From positions 1 to 47,259 of the forward strand of contig JAZSOT010000020.1 in NCBI GenBank assembly GCA_045537065.1: 47,259 bases of DNA, written 5' to 3'. The notes under the pieces were generated by a model, which worked only from the letters and a program-made list of their open reading frames with translations, had not been told where the DNA came from and did not search any database. Origin of the DNA: RGIG8709 sp045537065. GTDB lineage: Bacteria; Bacillota; Clostridia; Monoglobales; Monoglobaceae. Below are positions 23,944 through 32,490 of this stretch, piece after piece (positions within the stretch are counted from its first letter, which is position 1; every line of letters begins with the position of its first letter). The position numbers and the translations under genes were made by a program.

Positions 23944-24648
23944 TTACTCAACAATAGTACCGATGGCTTCGCCGTTAACGGCACGAATAATATTATCGGG
24001 GTCATCAAGTCCAAAAACAAGAATCGGAATTTTGTTATCCATACAAAGTGATGTTGCTGTAGAGTCCATAACTCCAAGACCTCTTTGGAGAACATCTATA
24101 TAGCTAAGCTTATCAAATTTAACTGCATTTGGATTAATATGGGGGTCGCTGTCATAAACTGCATCAACCTTTTTCGCAAGAAGAATAACCTCTGCGTCAA
24201 TTTCAGCGGCACGAAGAGCGGCTGTTGTGTCTGTTGAGAAGAAAGGATTTCCGGTTCCGCAGGCAAAGATAACAACTCTGCCTTTTTCAAGATGACGCAT
24301 AGCTTTAAGTCTTATATAAGGCTCTGCAATCTGTCTCATTTCAATAGCAGTCTGAACTCTTGCGTTAACGCCTTCCTGTTCAAGTGCATCAAGGAGTGCA
24401 AGAGAGTTTATAACAGTTGCAAGCATTCCCATATGGTCAGCTCTTGTTCTGTCCATTCCTTCACCTGTTCTGCCTCTCCAGAAGTTTCCTCCGCCAACAA
24501 CAATGGCGATTTCAACTCCAAGGTCACTGCATTCTTTAATTTTTTTAGCTATGGTCGTGATAGTTTTGGAATCAAGACCAAATCCTTTTTCGCCGGCTAA
24601 TGCTTCACCGCTTATTTTCAGCATAACTCTTTTGTATTTGATACTCAT
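23944..24648 (-). CDS. pyrH: UMP kinase
   Basis: Phosphorylates UMP to UDP, an amino-acid-kinase-fold hexamer. 234 residues from ATG 24648 behind GGGGGTAG; the reading frame extends upstream without a ribosome-binding site. Motifs: VMLKISGEALAG, VVGGGNFWRG, FACGTGNPFFSTDTTAALRA, and GLGVMDSTATSLCMDN. It is followed by frr after 31 bases. Confidence 0.97.
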   Translation of the reverse strand: MSIKYKRVMLKISGEALAGEKGFGLDSKTITTIAKKIKECSDLGVEIAIVVGGGNFWRGRTGEGMDRTRADHMGMLATVINSLALLDALEQEGVNARVQTAIEMRQIAEPYIRLKAMRHLEKGRVVIFACGTGNPFFSTDTTAALRAAEIDAEVILLAKKVDAVYDSDPHINPNAVKFDKLSYIDVLQRGLGVMDSTATSLCMDNKIPILVFGLDDPDNIIRAVNGEAIGTIVE

Positions 24649-24679
24649 TTTTCTACCCCCGAAATAGATTATTAAAAGT

Positions 24680-25132
24680 TTATTGAATTTCCACAACAGT
24701 AATGTCATCGGATTCATATTCGACCTCTTCCTGACTATTACTGTTTGTGTTATTTTGTGTATTTGATGTGTTTTTGTCCTGTGTTTTGCCGGTTGAAGAA
24801 GAATTTGTGTCTGTGCTTTGCTGAGTGCTTTCTATAGGTTTGTCTTCTACAAATGTGCCTGAAGCCGGAACAGCAGTTTTGTTTTTAGCAAGCTGAACCT
24901 CAAGCTGTTCAATAACACTTTCAAGGTTTTTGATTTCAGTTTTCAATTCTTTGTTTTCTGCTTCAAGCTCGGATGTTGTTTCAGGGATAATTGAAGCATC
25001 CGGATTGATTATGTAGTAGAATGAAAATATAAATGAAAGCCCAAAGGTTAAGATGCATAAGAATATGATGCCGATAACCGAAAGAGCAATTTTTTTTCCG
25101 CTGTTTTTTGGTTTGTTATCTGAATTAGTCAT
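24680..25132 (-). CDS. Single-pass membrane protein with coiled coil, unknown
   Basis: A 150-residue protein: a short basic cytoplasmic N terminus, one transmembrane segment (about 15-42), a coiled coil (ELEAENKELKTEIKNLESVI, about 54-80), and a Ser/Thr/Asn/Gln-rich disordered tail with an acidic end. Topology suggests an outside-facing tail. The coiled coil after a membrane helix recalls FtsL/DivIC-like proteins, but no family match is visible. AAAGGAT lies before the ATG. It sits between the exporter-like gene and pyrH, 31 bases from pyrH. Confidence 0.75.
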   Translation of the reverse strand: MTNSDNKPKNSGKKIALSVIGIIFLCILTFGLSFIFSFYYIINPDASIIPETTSELEAENKELKTEIKNLESVIEQLEVQLAKNKTAVPASGTFVEDKPIESTQQSTDTNSSSTGKTQDKNTSNTQNNTNSNSQEEVEYESDDITVVEIQ

Positions 25133-25158
25133 TTTATTATCCTTTCAAATTGATAAAT

Positions 25159-25668
25159 TTATTTAAGAAATATTGCATCCAGTGAGCCAAAACTCAAAAC
25201 ACCATTCATAATAAGCATAACAATAATGCCTGCAACCATAATCCCTGCTAAAATAGAGGGAAGAGCATATTTGTATCTTATGTCAAGAAGTGATGCAATC
25301 ATTGCCCCTGTCCATGCCCCTGTGGTGGGAAGAGGAAGTGCAACAAAGAGAAATAATGCTCCTGCACTGATTCTTGCAAGCTTCAGACTTTTTTCTTTTG
25401 TTCTTTTTTCAAGCCATTGTGACGGTTTTCTAAATAGCTTTGTCTTTTTCAGTTGCTTTAAAATCGGTCTGAAGAGCCAGAGTATAAACGGCACAGGTAG
25501 AAAATTTCCGAAAACGGAAATAAGATAAACCTGAATTTGTGTATATAAATCCTTTCCTATAGCAGAAAGGCCATAGATAACAGCACCGCGAATTTCCGAA
25601 ACAGGAAGAATAGAAAGCCCAAAGGTAATAAGCTCCTTATGAAAGACCTCTAATAATTCCAAGCACAT
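25159..25668 (-). CDS. Small multi-drug export family protein (COG2426-like)
   Basis: A 169-residue membrane protein with four to five hydrophobic segments. The signatures are LPVSEIRGAVIYGLS near the N terminus and ALPLPTTGAWTGAMIASLL in the middle, typical of the Sm_multidrug_ex family. Despite the family name, transport is not well proven. The start is uncertain: the strong AGAGGTGAT site is only 2 bases before ATG 25668 and would suit the TTG at 25662 better. It is the first gene of the leftward cluster, with promoter 25698-25726. Confidence 0.85.
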   Translation of the reverse strand: MCLELLEVFHKELITFGLSILPVSEIRGAVIYGLSAIGKDLYTQIQVYLISVFGNFLPVPFILWLFRPILKQLKKTKLFRKPSQWLEKRTKEKSLKLARISAGALFLFVALPLPTTGAWTGAMIASLLDIRYKYALPSILAGIMVAGIIVMLIMNGVLSFGSLDAIFLK

Positions 25669-25697
25669 CACCTCTTTTAATATACTTAATTTTATAT

Positions 25698-25726
25698 ATT
25701 ATACCATAACTCAGACCACTATTCAA
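25698..25726 (-). promoter_or_regulatory. Promoter of the leftward core cluster
   Basis: Reverse-strand TTGAAT (plus 25721-25726), 17-bp spacer, TATAAT (plus 25698-25703). Confidence 0.7.
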
Positions 25727-25758
25727 GAGTTTTTTCAAGAAAATATATGCAAATTAAC

Positions 25759-25787
25759 TTGCGGAAATCTATAGAATATGGTATAAT
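25759..25787 (+). promoter_or_regulatory. Promoter of murT-gatD
   Basis: TTGCGG (25759-25764), 17-bp spacer, TATAAT (25782-25787), 61 bp before murT. Divergent from 25698-25726. Confidence 0.65.
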
Positions 25788-25848
25788 AATCAATGCTATT
25801 AGTAAAATAAAAGAATTAAATTTTAAACAAGAATAAGGATGGATAAAT

Positions 25849-27198
25849 ATGCGTTTATTAATTGCGGTGTGGGCAGCAAAGCTTGCAGCTTTCTTGGGAA
25901 AGCTTTTAGGGAAAAAGTCATCATCAACCCCAGGAGAAATTGCACTTAAAATTTGCCCTGATATAATAGAAAGACTGAAGTCAAATATAAAAGGAAAGGT
26001 TTTTGTCACCTGCGGAACAAACGGAAAAACGACAACCAATAACCTTTTGTGTCTGGCGCTTGAAAAATCAGGCTATAGTGTTCTGTGTAACAAGGTTGGG
26101 GCTAATATGATTTCGGGTGTTGCGAATGTTTTTGCCCTTAAATGCAACCTCTTTGGAAAATTTTCTGCAGATTATGCTTGTCTTGAAATTGACGAAGCGT
26201 ATGCGGTTAAAGTGTTTGATAAGATAATCCCCGATGTTATGATAATAACAAATCTTTTCAGAGACCAGCTTGACAGATACGGTGAAATAGACATAACTAA
26301 AGAGCTTTTGAATAAAGCCATAGATAAATGCAAAAATTCCACCATTATATTAAACGGGGATGACCCATTGAGCACAGGACTTGGGAAAAACCGAAAGAAT
26401 GTTAAATATTTTGGTATTTCGGAAAAAGTTCTTGAACAAACAGAAAGCGTCAAGGAAGGAAAGTTTTGTGCAGAGTGCAAAGGGGAACTTGAATATAATT
26501 TTTATCATTATAGTCAGCTTGGGGATTATTATTGTCCCGCTTGCGGATTCAGGCGTCCTGAAATAGATTATGACGCAACCTGTGTAAGCACAAAAGACGG
26601 CATAGGATTTGTTGTTAACAAAAAGGATGAAATTAAGCTTGCCTACAGAGGTTTCTATAATATTTATAATGTTCTTGCGGTATATTCTGCAATTTCGGCA
26701 TCAGGAATTAATATAAATGGTGATTTTTCAGGACTTTTTGATGATTATAAGCCTCAAATCGGCAGAATGGAAGAATTTAACATAGGAAAGAGAGTTATTT
26801 TAAATCTCGCAAAAAACCCTGCAGGGTTTAATCAGGCAATAATGACTCTTTGCGAGGATAAGAGGAAAAAGGATGTTATTATTTCCGTAAACGATTATAA
26901 AAGTGACGGACAGGATGTTTCCTGGCTATGGGATGTTGATTTTGAAAAGGTTTATGATGAAAATACAAATCTTTTGATTACATCAGGCAGAAGAGTTTAT
27001 GATTTAACCTTAAGATTTAAGTACAGCAATATAAATGTAGATTTATATACAAATAATATTAGAGAAGCAATAGAGAAATGTGCTAAAAGTGAGTCAGATG
27101 TGATATATGTGCTTGTTAATTACACAGAGCTTTTTAAAGCACAGAATGTTTTAGTTGAAATGCAGAAAAGGATAGAGGGAGGGAATAAAAATGAGTGA
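25849..27198 (+). CDS. murT: Lipid II isoglutaminyl synthase, MurT subunit
   Basis: With GatD it amidates the D-glutamate of lipid II, a change that strengthens cross-linking in Gram-positive walls. The protein has 449 residues. The Mur-ligase ATP loop is TCGTNGKTTTNNLL (about 55-68). The MurT-specific zinc ribbon is CAECKGELEYN ... YYCPACGFRRPE (about 205-240). The C-terminal DUF1727 domain has NDYKSDGQDVSWLWDVDF. AAGGATGG lies before the ATG. It overlaps gatD by 8 bases. Confidence 0.95.
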   Translation: MRLLIAVWAAKLAAFLGKLLGKKSSSTPGEIALKICPDIIERLKSNIKGKVFVTCGTNGKTTTNNLLCLALEKSGYSVLCNKVGANMISGVANVFALKCNLFGKFSADYACLEIDEAYAVKVFDKIIPDVMIITNLFRDQLDRYGEIDITKELLNKAIDKCKNSTIILNGDDPLSTGLGKNRKNVKYFGISEKVLEQTESVKEGKFCAECKGELEYNFYHYSQLGDYYCPACGFRRPEIDYDATCVSTKDGIGFVVNKKDEIKLAYRGFYNIYNVLAVYSAISASGININGDFSGLFDDYKPQIGRMEEFNIGKRVILNLAKNPAGFNQAIMTLCEDKRKKDVIISVNDYKSDGQDVSWLWDVDFEKVYDENTNLLITSGRRVYDLTLRFKYSNINVDLYTNNIREAIEKCAKSESDVIYVLVNYTELFKAQNVLVEMQKRIEGGNKNE

Positions 27199-27913
27199 TT
27201 ATTCACTGAATATATTGCATCTTTATCCTGACCATATGAATCTATATGGAGACAAAGGCAATATTGAAGCATTAAGAAACCGCATTATGTGGAGAGATAT
27301 TGATGTAAATGTAAAAACAATTACAGGGGAAGAAGGTTTTGAACCTGAAAATTATGATATAATTTTTCTGGGAGGCGGCTCTGACAGAGATGAGGAAATT
27401 GTTGTATCTAAGCTTATGCCCTGTAAGGAAAAACTTAAAAAATATGTGGAAGATGGCGGGGCTTTTCTTGCTGTTTGCGGTGGCTTTTCTATAATTGGTA
27501 AGAAATATGGAGAGCTTGAGGGACTTGGAATTATTGATATAACAACAAGTGTTAATCCTAAGGATAAAAGACTAACAGGAAATGTTATTTTGAAATCGCC
27601 TTTAGTGTCTATGCCTGTAGTTGGCTTTGAAAATCATTTGGGAAGAACAGATATCGGGGACTATACTCCGCTTGGCGAAGTTGTTCTTGGAAACGGAAAT
27701 GACGGAGAGAGCGGAAAAGAGGGTGTTGTATATAAAAATTTAGTGGGGACCAATCTTCACGGACCGCTTCTTCCTAAAAATCCAGAGCTTTGCGATTTTA
27801 TTATTAAAAATGCACTTAAACATAAATATTCGTCTTTTTCAGAGCTTATGAAACTTGATGATTCTATTGAAAATCTTGCAAATAATTATGTTGTTCAAAC
27901 AAATAACAGATAA
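27191..27913 (+). CDS. gatD: Lipid II isoglutaminyl synthase, glutaminase subunit GatD
   Basis: A CobB/CobQ-type glutamine amidotransferase that supplies ammonia to MurT. 240 residues. The nucleophile is the cysteine in FLAVCGGFSIIG (about residue 94), and the catalytic histidine is in TNLHGPLLPKNP. NLYGDKGNIEAL and LGGGSDRDEE are family blocks. The overlap with murT implies coupled translation. Confidence 0.95.
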   Translation: MSDYSLNILHLYPDHMNLYGDKGNIEALRNRIMWRDIDVNVKTITGEEGFEPENYDIIFLGGGSDRDEEIVVSKLMPCKEKLKKYVEDGGAFLAVCGGFSIIGKKYGELEGLGIIDITTSVNPKDKRLTGNVILKSPLVSMPVVGFENHLGRTDIGDYTPLGEVVLGNGNDGESGKEGVVYKNLVGTNLHGPLLPKNPELCDFIIKNALKHKYSSFSELMKLDDSIENLANNYVVQTNNR

Positions 27914-28011
27914 ACCTCTTGCCTTTTAGCCCAAATTACAACATATTGCGACTTGTTATAACAATTAATACTATATCTAATAAAATACTGGAAAAAATTT
28001 CCAAAAAACTA

Positions 28012-28040
28012 TTGACAAAAATTGGAAATTCTATTATAAT
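28012..28040 (+). promoter_or_regulatory. Perfect sigma-A promoter of spo0A
   Basis: TTGACA (28012-28017), 17-bp spacer, TATAAT (28035-28040). I found no obvious sigma-H promoter or 0A box (TGTCGAA) in 27914-28114. Confidence 0.85.
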
Positions 28041-28068
28041 TTAGTTATCAAAAATAAAGAACTAAATT
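28038..28068. promoter_or_regulatory. 9-bp inverted repeat at the spo0A transcription start
   Basis: AATTTAGTT (28038-28046) and AACTAAATT (28060-28068) flank the predicted +1. Either an operator that blocks the -10/+1 region or a 5'-end hairpin on the mRNA. Confidence 0.5.
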
Positions 28069-28114
28069 ATATGAAGGGAGAGTAATCGGATAAAAATTCG
28101 ATGTACAGTAAGAA

Positions 28115-28906
28115 ATGGAGAAAATAATAAGTGTATTAATTGCTGATGACAATAAGGAGTATGCAGAAAAACTTGGGAGAAATCTTGGAACGGATTATAA
28201 GATTAATGTTTGCGGGATAGCAACGGATGGGTTTCAGGTTATAGAAATGGTTGATATTTTAAAGCCTGATGTATTAATTCTTGATGTGGTTTTATCAAGT
28301 CTTGATGGAGTTGGAGTTCTTGAGAGACTGAGTCTTAAGAAAATGGAAAAGAGACCGAAAATTATTATTTCATCTTCTATAAGACAAGACAGACTTGCTC
28401 AAAGCTGTATGAATTTAGGTGCGGATTATTTTATGATAAAGCCTGTTAATTTTGAAAGTCTTATTGGTGCAGTTAAGCGTTCCTGTGGAGAAGTGAGCTT
28501 TGGTGGAGGCAGTTATTCAAACAGCGGAATGTCTTCTTCAAAACCGTTTATGGACACGGAAACTATGGTAACAGAAATAATTCACGAAATAGGGATTCCT
28601 GCACATATCAAGGGTTATCAGTATTTAAGATATTCTATTATGCTTGTTATTGACAATCTGGATGTTATAAATTCAATCACTAAAAAGCTTTATCCCACAG
28701 TTGCAAGTCATTTTGGAACAACAGCGAGCAGAGTTGAAAGAGCCATAAGACATGCAATAGAGGTTGCGTGGGATAGAGGAGACACAGATGTTTTAAACTC
28801 TATTTTTGGATATACGGTTGCAAACACAAAAGGAAAACCAACAAATTCTGAATTTATAGCGATGATAGCGGATAAATTAAGACTGAGAATAAAGAACGCA
28901 AGTTAA
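28115..28906 (+). CDS. spo0A: Stage 0 sporulation protein A
   Basis: Master response regulator for entry into sporulation. The protein has 263 residues. The receiver domain has the acidic pocket ADD (Asp11-Asp12), the phospho-acceptor Asp57 in PDVLILDVV, and the switch lysine in FMIKPVNF. The C-terminal DNA-binding domain (about 145-263) has IIHEIGIPAHIKGYQYLR, TTASRVERAIRHAIEVAW and GKPTNSEFIAMIADKLRL, all typical. The ATG is set by homology, as no ribosome-binding site lies next to it. GGGAG is 34 bases upstream, and an ATCG...CGAT inverted repeat (28085-28102 area) lies between. spoIVB, the usual upstream neighbour, is absent. Confidence 0.97.
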   Translation: MEKIISVLIADDNKEYAEKLGRNLGTDYKINVCGIATDGFQVIEMVDILKPDVLILDVVLSSLDGVGVLERLSLKKMEKRPKIIISSSIRQDRLAQSCMNLGADYFMIKPVNFESLIGAVKRSCGEVSFGGGSYSNSGMSSSKPFMDTETMVTEIIHEIGIPAHIKGYQYLRYSIMLVIDNLDVINSITKKLYPTVASHFGTTASRVERAIRHAIEVAWDRGDTDVLNSIFGYTVANTKGKPTNSEFIAMIADKLRLRIKNAS

Positions 28907-28908
28907 TT

Positions 28909-28953
28909 AACAAACAAAAAACACTCTACTTTACGGAGTGTTTTTTGTTTGTT
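28909..28953 (+). terminator. Terminator of spo0A
   Basis: 18-bp stem AACAAACAAAAAACACTC against GAGTGTTTTTTGTTTGTT, starting 2 bases after the stop codon. Confidence 0.9.
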
Positions 28954-28971
28954 GGATTAGTGAAAAATAAC

Positions 28972-29000
28972 TTGATTTTTAAAAAGAGAAATGGTATAAT
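28972..29000 (+). promoter_or_regulatory. Promoter of the Lrp-aminotransferase-tatD unit
   Basis: TTGATT (28972-28977), 17-bp spacer, TATAAT (28995-29000), 36 bp before the ATG at 29037. Confidence 0.75.
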
Positions 29001-29036
29001 AATTGAAATTTTATTTTTATGGAGGCAGATTTAATT

Positions 29037-29540
29037 ATGAAAGAAATTAAAAATCAGGAAAAGATTGCAGAAATATTGCATAAGGATTGTAACCTCACAG
29101 TAGAACAAATTGCGACTATGCTTGATATGACATCTTCAGAGGTTGCCGCCGCCATAGATAACCTTGAGAAGAGTGGTGTTATATTAGGATATGGTGCTGT
29201 TGTGAACTGGGATAAGCTTGAGGCATCAAGTGATAAGGTTACTGCCTATATAGAGCTTAAGGTTTCACCACAGAGACACAACGGGTTTGACAGGTTAGCA
29301 GAGAGAATTTTCCAGTATCCTCAAGTTAAATCACTTAACTTAATGAGCGGCAGTTATGATTTTGGAGTTACAGTTGAGGGGGAGAGTATTAAGGATATTT
29401 CTCTTTTTGTGTCGGAACATTTAGCTCCTATGGATTCTGTTATTTCAACAGCAACTCATTTTGTTCTGAAACGGTATAAAAATGATGGATTTATATATGG
29501 AAAAACAAATAAGGATGAAAGAGAGGTTATATCCTTATGA
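29037..29540 (+). CDS. Lrp/AsnC family transcriptional regulator
   Basis: A 167-residue protein. Residues 1-60 form the N-terminal helix-turn-helix (CNLTVEQIATMLDMTSSEVA), then GVILGYGAVVNWDKL and the RAM ligand-binding domain (AYIELKVSP, VKSLNLMSGSYDFGVTVEG). Lrp proteins sense amino acids. Being cotranscribed with an aminotransferase (4-base overlap) suggests it responds to that enzyme's substrate or product. The start is ATG 29037; an earlier ATG (29019) overlaps the GGAGG site. Confidence 0.92.
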   Translation: MKEIKNQEKIAEILHKDCNLTVEQIATMLDMTSSEVAAAIDNLEKSGVILGYGAVVNWDKLEASSDKVTAYIELKVSPQRHNGFDRLAERIFQYPQVKSLNLMSGSYDFGVTVEGESIKDISLFVSEHLAPMDSVISTATHFVLKRYKNDGFIYGKTNKDEREVISL

Positions 29541-30709
29541 TGTTTTCTCCTGAGAAATATGTTAGTAACACGGTTTCCCACATACAACCGTCAGGAATAA
29601 GAAGATTTTTTGATATTGCCGCAGAAATGGACGATGTTGTATCGCTTGGTGTTGGGGAGCCGGATTTTGTCACGCCCTGGCATATAAGGGATGAGGGAAT
29701 ATATTCTCTTGAAAAAGGAAAAACCTATTATACAGCTAATGCAGGCTTGAAAAAACTCAGGGTTGAAATCGGGAATTATATGAAAAGAAGATTTAATCTT
29801 GAGTATGACGGACTCAAGCAGTCTGTTGTAACCGTTGGCGGGAGTGAGGCAATAGACTTATTTTTAAGAACGGTTGTTTCTTTTGGAGACGAGGTTTTAA
29901 TTCCCGAGCCGAGTTTTGTTTGCTATAGTCCCATAACAAAACTTGCAGGCGGTGTGCCTGTTCCTGTTAAAACTTATGCTAAAGATGAGTTTAAGCTTAC
30001 CCCTTTGGAGCTTGAAAAACATATAACCGATAAATCCAAGGTTTTAGTTCTCCCTTATCCCAATAATCCAACAGGAGGGATAATGGAAAAGGAAGACCTT
30101 GAAAAAATAGCAGAAATCGTAAAGAAACACGATTTGCTTGTTTTGTCGGATGAAATCTATGCTGAACTGACTTATGGAAAGCGTCATATTTCGATTGCAT
30201 CAATTGATGGAATGTATGACAGAACTGTGATTGTGAGTGGTTTTTCAAAGGCTTATGCAATGACAGGCTGGAGGCTTGGATATGCACTTGGAAATGAATA
30301 TTTAATAAAAATGATGACAAAAGTCCATCAATATGCTATAATGTCAGCACCGACTATGGCACAGTATGCTGCAATTGAGGCTTTAGTAAACGGCGATGAG
30401 GATATTGAGTATATGAGAGAAGAATATGATAAAAGGCGCCGTATAATAACAGAAGGCTTTAACAGCATGGGGCTTTCATGCTTTGAACCAAGAGGTGCGT
30501 TTTATGTGTTTCCCTCTATAGAAAGCACGGGTATGAGCTCAATGGAATTTTGCGAAAATCTTCTTTATAGTCAAAAGGTTGCCGTTATTCCCGGAAATTC
30601 ATTTGGAGCCTCGGGAGAGGGATATATAAGGTGTTCTTATGCCTACTCGGTGGAAAAAATAATGATTGCTCTTGAAAGAATAGAAAAGTATATAAAAAGC
30701 GTTAAATAA
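29537..30709 (+). CDS. Class I/II aminotransferase (PLP)
   Basis: A 390-residue fold-type I aminotransferase of the aspartate/PatA-like group. Motifs: VSLGVGEPDFVTP at the N terminus, VTVGGSEAIDLFLR, LPYPNNPTGGIM, LSDEIYAELTYG, and the Schiff-base lysine in SGFSKAYAMTGWRLGYA. C-terminal arginine-containing IRCSYAYSVEKI. Substrate could be aspartate, an aromatic amino acid or N-acetyl-diaminopimelate; the sequence alone does not decide. Overlaps the Lrp-type gene (ATGA). Confidence 0.92.
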   Translation: MMFSPEKYVSNTVSHIQPSGIRRFFDIAAEMDDVVSLGVGEPDFVTPWHIRDEGIYSLEKGKTYYTANAGLKKLRVEIGNYMKRRFNLEYDGLKQSVVTVGGSEAIDLFLRTVVSFGDEVLIPEPSFVCYSPITKLAGGVPVPVKTYAKDEFKLTPLELEKHITDKSKVLVLPYPNNPTGGIMEKEDLEKIAEIVKKHDLLVLSDEIYAELTYGKRHISIASIDGMYDRTVIVSGFSKAYAMTGWRLGYALGNEYLIKMMTKVHQYAIMSAPTMAQYAAIEALVNGDEDIEYMREEYDKRRRIITEGFNSMGLSCFEPRGAFYVFPSIESTGMSSMEFCENLLYSQKVAVIPGNSFGASGEGYIRCSYAYSVEKIMIALERIEKYIKSVK

Positions 30710-30729
30710 AACAAAGGAGAAAAATTCTT

Positions 30730-31494
30730 ATGTTGTATGACACGCATGCTCATCTTAACAATCCTTTATATGATAATGACAGGGATGAAGTAATAAAAAA
30801 GATAAGGGAGTCAGGGGTTGAGCTTGTTAATAATATCGGAGCTTGTATGAAAACCTCGTTTGAAAGCATCAAACTTGCGGAAAAGTATGATTTTATATAT
30901 GCAACCTGCGGAGTTCATCCATCTGAAACGGGAGATTTAACGGATGCTGATATGGAAACTCTATATGAGATGACAAAGCATAAAAAGGTAGTTGCGGTGG
31001 GAGAAATAGGACTTGATTATCATTATGAGGACGGACCGGACAGTGACACCCAGAAATATTGGTTTGAAAGACAGCTTGAAATAGCAAAAGATGTAGATAT
31101 GCCCGTTGTAATCCACGACAGAGAATCAAGGGGGGATTGTTTTTCCATATTAAAGAAGCATAATATAAGAAATGGTGTTATGCATTGCTTTTCAGGAAGT
31201 GCAGAAACTGCAAAAGAGCTTTTAAAACAGGACTTTTTTATTTCTTTTACGGGGGTTGTGACATTTAAGAATGCAAGACGGGCGATTGAGGCGCTAAGGG
31301 TTGTTCCCATGGAAAAATTGTTTATTGAAACGGATTGTCCGTATATGGCTCCTGAACCTGTGAGAGGAACAAGAAACGATAGCTCAAATGTAATAAGAAT
31401 TGCAGAAAAGTATGCAGAGGTTAAGGGTATTCCTCTTGAAGATGTAATTAAAATCACGACGGAAAATGCAAAAAGATTTTTTGGCATAAAATAA
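30730..31494 (+). CDS. TatD family metal-dependent hydrolase
   Basis: A 254-residue TIM-barrel hydrolase, a DNase or D-aminoacyl/nuclease-like family member. Metal ligands are in DTHAHLNNPLY, VGEIGLDYHYE, VIHDRES, GVMHCFSGS and FIETDCPYMAPEP. AAAGGAG lies before the ATG. It is third in the unit after the aminotransferase and ends in a shared terminator. Confidence 0.94.
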   Translation: MLYDTHAHLNNPLYDNDRDEVIKKIRESGVELVNNIGACMKTSFESIKLAEKYDFIYATCGVHPSETGDLTDADMETLYEMTKHKKVVAVGEIGLDYHYEDGPDSDTQKYWFERQLEIAKDVDMPVVIHDRESRGDCFSILKKHNIRNGVMHCFSGSAETAKELLKQDFFISFTGVVTFKNARRAIEALRVVPMEKLFIETDCPYMAPEPVRGTRNDSSNVIRIAEKYAEVKGIPLEDVIKITTENAKRFFGIK

Positions 31495-31520
31495 AAGAAG
31501 GGCATCAGCCCTTCTTTTTT
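31493..31520. terminator. Shared terminator for tatD-like gene and dnaI
   Basis: AAAAGAAGGGC, loop ATCA, GCCCTTCTTTTTT. The hairpin contains the stop codon of the convergent dnaI gene. Confidence 0.85.
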
Positions 31521-32470
31521 ATATGTCTCAGGTCCTGACCAAAGGTGCAGAGGACGGTATATTCGCCGATAATTCTTGATGAAACTCTGACGCCATATAT
31601 TTCTTCTAGATTTCCAAAAGAAAGATTTGTGGAAATAATGGTGCTTTTTCGGTTATTAATTCTTGAATTTATTATATCAAAAAATGTTGCTGCGGTGTAT
31701 TGAGTTATAAATTCTGTTCCTATATCATCAATAATTAAAAGGTCAACATTATATACATAGTCTATAACCTGACTGTAATCAGTGTCGGTATCTTTCTGAA
31801 ATTTAACATTTTCAAACATTTCAAAAAGCTTGTAGGCTGTTTGATAATAAACAGTTTTTCCTCTTTCTAACGCTCTGTTTGCAATACAGCTAGAAAGAAA
31901 TGTTTTTCCTGTTCCGGAGTTTCCCATAAGAAAAAGGTTTTTACCGTCAGCATCAAAAGTCTCTGCATAATCCGAAGCTTTTTTGCAAAGTGCGGTTGCA
32001 AGCTTAAGTGCTTTGTCAACGATGGGTTCCTGTTTTTCAAAAAGACTAAAATCATAGTTTTCAAATTTTTGGTTTAACATATATTCGGTGAGGTTTGAGT
32101 TTTCACTGATATATTTTAAAATAAGCATCTTGTGACAGGTGCATCTTTTTCCTTGAACAAAGCCAGTGTCATTACAAAGCTTGCAACTTACGGTTTCATC
32201 AAGATAGTCTTCTGTAAAGCCATTCTTTTTAAGAAGGTCAATCTTCTTTTTTTGCAGAGCTTTGATGTTTTCTTTGATTTGTTCAAAATCTGTACGTTTA
32301 TCAAGAACGCATTTTAAGAGTGCGGTGCCGTTTTTCATCATTTCGGTTTCTATATCTGAAAGCTCGGGTGCTTTTTTCAAAACCTCAAGGCGATGGTATT
32401 CATCAATTTTTGCGTTTTCGTTTCTGATTTGTTCAAGCTCTTTAAGTGCGAGAGTGTAACTTGATTCCAT
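31505..32470 (-). CDS. dnaI: Primosomal helicase loader DnaI/DnaC
   Basis: AAA+ ATPase that loads the replicative helicase at the origin. The protein has 321 residues. The N-terminal helicase-binding part includes a zinc cluster (CKLCNDTGFVQGKRCTCH, about 96-115). The Walker A is GNSGTGKTFLSS, Walker B is VDLLIIDDIGTE, and sensor I is STIISTNLSFG. It is fourth in the dnaA-mnmE-dnaD-dnaI unit, 20 bases after the DnaD-domain gene. Confidence 0.94.
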   Translation of the reverse strand: MESSYTLALKELEQIRNENAKIDEYHRLEVLKKAPELSDIETEMMKNGTALLKCVLDKRTDFEQIKENIKALQKKKIDLLKKNGFTEDYLDETVSCKLCNDTGFVQGKRCTCHKMLILKYISENSNLTEYMLNQKFENYDFSLFEKQEPIVDKALKLATALCKKASDYAETFDADGKNLFLMGNSGTGKTFLSSCIANRALERGKTVYYQTAYKLFEMFENVKFQKDTDTDYSQVIDYVYNVDLLIIDDIGTEFITQYTAATFFDIINSRINNRKSTIISTNLSFGNLEEIYGVRVSSRIIGEYTVLCTFGQDLRHIKKKG

Positions 32471-32490
32471 TTTTTTTCACCTCTTAAAAT

